Source: Loktanella salsilacus (lineage in GTDB: Bacteria > Pseudomonadota > Alphaproteobacteria > Rhodobacterales > Rhodobacteraceae). From it: 64,000 nucleotides of DNA. The notes beneath the pieces are model-generated. The model was not told the DNA's origin. It did not search any database and was given only the letters and a program-made list of their open reading frames with translations. Positions 62,946 through 64,000 of this stretch are shown here, piece after piece. The first letter of the stretch is position 1; each line of letters begins with the position of its first letter. The position numbers and the translations under genes were made by a program. Where the stretch lies: assembly GCF_900114485.1 (NCBI RefSeq), contig NZ_FOTF01000005.1, positions 124,001-188,000 on the forward strand, written 5' to 3'.

Positions 62946-63918
62946 ACGCCCCCGTCACCCGGCCCAGCACCATAAATGCGCGGGCTGACCGGGTATCGGC
63001 AAGCTGCGCGATTTCCTCGTCACTCGCCTCGGGCTCGAAATTAACCAAGCCTTTGTCGAACAGCCGCAGGAAATGGTGGGCTGCGTCGCGGAAAATCGTA
63101 TCTTCGCGCATCCGTCCTGCCGACAACGCCAGCGAACTGCGGTCGCGGATCCCGCCCAGCGCGGCCATCGACCGGCCCCGCTCGCCCATGGCAAAGCGGC
63201 GCCACACCTCGGGCCGGGCTCGGTCCGGCGTCAGATCGTCCATGTAAATGCCGTCTTGGGACAGCAGCGTCAGCACATCCTGCGCAGCCTGCACCAATTG
63301 GCGGGCCGTCCGATCCTTAAGCGCGCGGCGCAGCGCGTCAAAGCCCGGCACGTCCTTGTCGTTGTCCGGAAAGTTCAGCGCCCGGATGAAATCAATGCGC
63401 GGCAATGGCGGCGCGGTGTCTTCGGCCTGCGTGCCCAGCGCCAACGTCGCTTGGTTATCGGACCCCACCTGGCGCACCGAGGTGATCGTGACCTTCGGCT
63501 TTGACGCATCCCGAGAGGTCGTGAAGGTCGCCAGCGTCGATTCTGTCTTACGCGCCGTCTGCGCGATCTCGTTCAGCTTCGCCTCGACCGTGGGGGCGGC
63601 GGCGCTGCTTTTGCGGTCCGCGACATAGGCCGCGCGCAGCGCGTCCACCGCAGCCTGCAGTCGGGCCGATTCGTCCTTCATCACGCGGGTCGTGCGGGCG
63701 GCGGTTGCGGCCACCCAAAACATCGCGACGGGCAGGAAAACCGCCATAATCAGCACAAGAATCTGCAACGGCCCCGCCCCTACAGGCGCGGCCGGCATGA
63801 AAAACGCAAACAAACCCACAGCCACGACCCAGACCGCGCTCAGGCCAATGGCCAGCAGCTCGACCGTGGTCAGGCCAGTATCATTCACGAATACAGTATT
63901 GCGCTGGCCTTGGGCCAT
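62938..63918 (-). CDS. Conserved membrane protein of unknown function
   Basis: The ATG at 63918 gives 326 residues; an in-frame GTG at 63933 immediately after the upstream stop is an alternative. Two membrane helices lie near 20-42 and 50-73, then a coiled-coil stretch (SARLQAAVDALRAAY, EAKLNEIAQTARKTES) and a C-terminal globular part of about 170 residues ending AFMVLGRVTGAFD. I recall this as a Rhodobacteraceae protein without known function. It is followed, with overlap, by the AEC gene. Confidence 0.75.
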   Translation of the reverse strand: MAQGQRNTVFVNDTGLTTVELLAIGLSAVWVVAVGLFAFFMPAAPVGAGPLQILVLIMAVFLPVAMFWVAATAARTTRVMKDESARLQAAVDALRAAYVADRKSSAAAPTVEAKLNEIAQTARKTESTLATFTTSRDASKPKVTITSVRQVGSDNQATLALGTQAEDTAPPLPRIDFIRALNFPDNDKDVPGFDALRRALKDRTARQLVQAAQDVLTLLSQDGIYMDDLTPDRARPEVWRRFAMGERGRSMAALGGIRDRSSLALSAGRMREDTIFRDAAHHFLRLFDKGLVNFEPEASDEEIAQLADTRSARAFMVLGRVTGAFD

Positions 63919-63933
63919 GGGTCCGCTCGCCAC

Positions 63934-64000
63934 TTATTTAAATTCGATCTTTGTAATCTCGTAGGCTTTATCGCCGCCGGGTGTGCGCACTTCGACGCTG
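63934..64000 (-). CDS. greA: C-terminal fragment of a GreA-like transcription elongation factor
   Basis: Only the last 21 complete codons are in the window. They read SVEVRTPGGDKAYEITKIEF plus K and a TAA at 63934-63936. The VEVRTPGGDKAYEI pattern matches the C-terminal beta strands of GreA. The rest of the gene lies beyond the window. The downstream membrane protein gene follows at once, suggesting co-transcription. Because so little is visible, the identification rests on this pattern alone. Confidence 0.55.
   Translation of the reverse strand, partial: SVEVRTPGGDKAYEITKIEFK

Overview
The window is a stretch of high-GC alphaproteobacterial chromosome, most probably from the roseobacter group of the Rhodobacteraceae. 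Pointers are the gene families and their pairings: accD-folC, two glnK-amtB pairs, an MbfA-type iron exporter behind an Irr-like palindrome, glutathione-dependent formaldehyde oxidation, DUF2794, ZapE, and several small proteins I associate with this family. This placement rests on family recognition, not on a database search. I see no rRNA, tRNA, CRISPR array, insertion sequence, prophage or plasmid replication gene. The content is mostly core or soft-core, and genes are tightly packed with many 4-base ATGA/GTGA overlaps.

Layout. 1-5.3 kb: a truncated GNAT gene, membrane ferritin mbfA, a NYN/LOTUS-type RNase-like protein, a peroxiredoxin, an isolated sialyltransferase-like (GT29) gene and class III alcohol dehydrogenase. 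5.4-12.8 kb: two overlapping I78 inhibitor lipoproteins, DUF2794, an NlpC/P60-leucyl aminopeptidase pair, a carbonic anhydrase and a large orphan chemoreceptor. 12.8-18.3 kb: asd, an MFS permease and a D-amino-acid module (class IV D-aminotransferase, DgcA racemase, DgcN acetyltransferase). 18.3-23 kb: two amtB/glnK pairs separated by an AT-rich DKNYY-type gene that looks acquired. 23-29 kb: a class A penicillin-binding protein and a two-gene type I secretion module (ABC plus HlyD) without an outer-membrane partner or recognisable substrate.

29-36.5 kb: a mostly forward block with RidA, GDPD, a DUF482-like acyltransferase, pterin carbinolamine dehydratase, MscS, a membrane protein, a ferredoxin-reductase-like flavoprotein, rsmD and a HAD phosphatase, with a peroxiredoxin on the reverse strand. 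36.5-43.5 kb: an orphan TRAP binding protein, map with an unusual insertion coupled to an MFS permease, sfsA, and a four-gene overlapping operon (CinA-like, GNAT, AhpD-like, OmpA-like). 43.5-50.8 kb: VOC protein, LysR regulator, FadH-like reductase, small conserved proteins, a lipoprotein and ilvD. 50.9-55.6 kb: two overlapping CPBP membrane proteases, accD-folC and a secreted protein. 55.7-64 kb: zapE, MFS, an alpha/beta hydrolase, OCD-like dehydrogenase, HAD, YaiI, S-formylglutathione hydrolase, an AEC transporter, a membrane protein and the 3' end of a GreA-like gene.

Functional links. AdhC (4.2 kb) and S-formylglutathione hydrolase (61.1 kb) form the formaldehyde detoxification route although 56 kb apart. 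The dat-dgcA-dgcN cluster could convert D-alanine and D-glutamate nitrogen and carbon into the L-glutamate pool. GlnK-AmtB pairs control ammonium uptake. Most convergent or operon ends carry clear hairpin terminators. A 48-base intergenic repeat is present in two near-identical copies, and a diverged relative shares its core. I found no obvious novel defence or mobile system. The best leads are the AT-rich gene between the amt operons, the GT29-like gene, the D-glutamate module, the Irr-like operator, the dispersed repeat and several palindromes in divergent promoters.
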